NCBI GenBank assembly: GCA_963718145.1
Contig: CAVQYJ010000004.1
Span: forward strand, 178,583 to 242,582
DNA length: 64,000 nt
Reading direction: 5' to 3'
Source of the DNA: UBA7672 sp963718145
GTDB lineage: Bacteria; Pseudomonadota; Alphaproteobacteria; Caulobacterales; Hyphomonadaceae
Shown here piece by piece: positions 62,651-64,000 of the stretch (the stretch's first letter is position 1; every line of letters begins with the position of its first letter). Position numbers and translations under genes: made by a program. The notes beneath the pieces were generated by a model. The model was not told where the DNA came from. It did no database searches and saw only the letters and a list, made by a program, of their open reading frames with translations.

Positions 62651-63426
62651 TCCATCACACCGGAGAGCACGGCGCCCAGCGTCGGCGCCGCCAGCACTGC
62701 GCCCATGTCGACGGCCCGCTTCGCAAGCTCCTCGATCAGGTCCGTTGGCGCACCATGGGGCGAGGGTGACGCGCTCACGTCGTGCGTGAAGAAGAAAAGC
62801 CAGCCTTTTGAGTCGATGCAAGTTTTGAGCATCGCCAGCGCACGCCGCCGGCTCGCAGTCGAGCCTCCAAGCTCGACTGCACGCAACTGAGCCCGATCTG
62901 CTTCGCCGACATTGACGCCTGGCAGGATGCCGCGGCCCGTCGCGAACACATCGGCCACCCAGCGCTTCACCGGATAGGTCGTCTCGCCATAGGGATAGGC
63001 GAACGCCGAGACAGTCTCGACGTGACCGGCCTCCGAGAGGGCGACGAGGTTCTTTCCGAGATCCTTCTCGACAAGCGCGAGGCGATGACGCGCGCAGTCC
63101 ATGTGTGCGTGCGAGTGCGCGCCGATCTCGTGCCCACGCTGGCTGAGTTCCGTCAGCGTCTCGGCATCGAACATCTCGCCCATCACCGGGCTCTTCTGGC
63201 CGAGGAACGACGTGCAGGCGTAGAAGCCTCCGTGGCCGCCATGCTTTTCGACGATGTCGGCGCCGTTGAGGGCGGACTTTGGGAAGTCGTCGAAGGTGAA
63301 GGTCACGACGGGGCGATCCGGGGCCACAAGCGCACGGGCGGCTCTGCGCCATTGCACCACGCGCCGCTGCAGCTTCGCCGGAGCCGAACGCGAGGGTGCA
63401 TAGGTCCATTGCTGCTTGGCGGCGAC
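62647..63426 (-). CDS. hfsH: Polysaccharide deacetylase (HfsH-type), start uncertain
   Basis: A carbohydrate esterase family 4 deacetylase of about 255 residues. Motif 1 is TFTFDDFPKS (the metal/catalytic DD), motif 2 GAHSHAHMD (H-x-x-x-H), motif 3 AFAYPYGE and a late WLFFFTHDV. It has no clear start: sequence with family character begins QQWTYAPSRSAPAKLQRRV, but no ATG/GTG/TTG lies near in frame; a GTG at 63434 is one base out of frame. The given start is approximate. In Caulobacter HfsH deacetylates holdfast sugars, giving adhesion strength. Confidence 0.83.
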   Translation of the reverse strand, partial: VAAKQQWTYAPSRSAPAKLQRRVVQWRRAARALVAPDRPVVTFTFDDFPKSALNGADIVEKHGGHGGFYACTSFLGQKSPVMGEMFDAETLTELSQRGHEIGAHSHAHMDCARHRLALVEKDLGKNLVALSEAGHVETVSAFAYPYGETTYPVKRWVADVFATGRGILPGVNVGEADRAQLRAVELGGSTASRRRALAMLKTCIDSKGWLFFFTHDVSASPSPHGAPTDLIEELAKRAVDMGAVLAAPTLGAVLSGVMD

Positions 63427-63434
63427 TGCTGCAC

Positions 63435-64000
63435 CTAGAGCGCCTCCGCATACACAAGCGCGCGCCAGGCCTTGAGGGCGCGGCCGCGCAGCCCGACGGG
63501 AAGCACACGCAGCTTCGCAACAAGCCGTGCGAGAACCTTGAAAACACACCGGAGCGGCAGGCCGCGCGCGGCCTTCGCGGCCCTGTAGAGCGGCATCGCA
63601 CTAGCGGCTTCAGGATGACGGCGCGCCATGCGAGCGAAGTTGGTGGCCGAGCGGCCATACTTGCCCATCAGGGCGCGGTCCTCGTCGAGGCCGAGGTGTG
63701 TCGCCGGGTTGTCGATGTGGTGGATCGGGAACCTGCCTTCGAGCGTCAACCCCCAGTCCGTATCTTCCCAGCCCCAGCCCTCGAAGCCTTCGTCGAAAGG
63801 GCACTCTGCAAGGACATCCCTGTGGACGAGCACGTTGGAGGAGAACACGTAGCGGCCCGGCGCCTGGTTGCGATCATCCGCCTTAAGGCACTCTGAAGTT
63901 TCTGACTGCCAGCGGTGCAGGGCGTATTTCGAACTCGTCGAGGCAAAGCGCAGCGAGTAGCCGCCGACGACGACCGCGGGATCGTCCAGCCGCTCGGTCA
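63435..64000 (-). CDS. hfsG: Family 2 glycosyltransferase, C-terminal part (HfsG-type, cut by window edge)
   Basis: About 188 C-terminal residues of a glycosyltransferase open to the right edge. The acceptor-site block FSSNVLVHRDVLAECPF and FEGWGWEDTDWGLTLE (the GWGWED motif of GT2/GT7-type enzymes) are clear, followed by HHIDNPATHLGLDE. HfsG transfers N-acetylglucosamine-type sugars to holdfast repeat units. Its stop at 63435 directly abuts the hfsH start region, so hfsG and hfsH form one operon. Confidence 0.8.
   Translation of the reverse strand, partial: TERLDDPAVVVGGYSLRFASTSSKYALHRWQSETSECLKADDRNQAPGRYVFSSNVLVHRDVLAECPFDEGFEGWGWEDTDWGLTLEGRFPIHHIDNPATHLGLDEDRALMGKYGRSATNFARMARRHPEAASAMPLYRAAKAARGLPLRCVFKVLARLVAKLRVLPVGLRGRALKAWRALVYAEAL

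Overview
The window is a GC-rich (roughly 65 percent by eye), gene-dense chromosomal segment of an alphaproteobacterium. The right end carries a holdfast polysaccharide locus in the arrangement known from Caulobacter (hfsD divergent from hfsA-hfsB-hfsC, facing hfsH-hfsG). With motB, a PPi-type phosphofructokinase, bpt and a Caulobacterales-like gene set, this points to a dimorphic, holdfast-forming member of Caulobacterales or Maricaulales, most likely Hyphomonadaceae or a relative. I see no rRNA or confident tRNA gene, insertion sequence, integrase, phage gene or CRISPR array.

Layout. 1-15.6 kb is housekeeping and accessory metabolism: the uvrC 5' part, two exported alpha/beta hydrolase lipoproteins, an enoyl-CoA hydratase/CoA-transferase pair, a TPR protein, a fatty acid desaturase, PPi-PFK, soluble transhydrogenase, an AEC transporter, small lipoproteins and a PRC-barrel protein. 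15.7-33.2 kb is a first exopolysaccharide region. It contains a PAP2 phosphatase, two family 2 glycosyltransferases, a minus-strand operon (GT-B glycosyltransferase, O-antigen polymerase, ParA ATPase and a 122-residue partner), and a plus-strand operon (PPP-type phosphatase, Wza-like export protein, small exported protein, outer-membrane beta-barrel, BY-kinase/Wzz). An ExoY-type initiating sugar transferase lies further on. A sulfur pair (sseA, metC) sits inside this region and cysK at its edge.

33.2-58.3 kb is mixed: a ChrR-like cupin protein, gdx exporter, SPFH protein, recO, parC, an MFS transporter, a Coq4-type protein, an FAD oxidoreductase, lemA-type, cutA, bpt, motB, an ArsR/SRPBCC pair with a clear operator, arfB, a degenerate GGDEF-EAL protein, a 2OG oxygenase-type protein, a glutathione transferase, and an aspartate/glutamate racemase plus D-cysteine desulfhydrase operon. 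58.3-64 kb is the holdfast locus, running off the right edge inside hfsG.

How the parts work together. The ExoY-like enzyme would start a lipid-linked repeat unit, the glycosyltransferases extend it, the Wzy-like protein polymerises it, and the Wzz/BY-kinase, Wza-like protein and beta-barrel control length and export. The hfs genes form a second, parallel Wzx/Wzy-type pathway for adhesive holdfast.

A striking property is that seven otherwise intact genes are each split by one single-base indel, four of them in polysaccharide genes. Either the assembly has residual indel errors or polysaccharide production is being lost. The most system-like unexplained element is the ParA ATPase with its small partner inside the exopolysaccharide operon.
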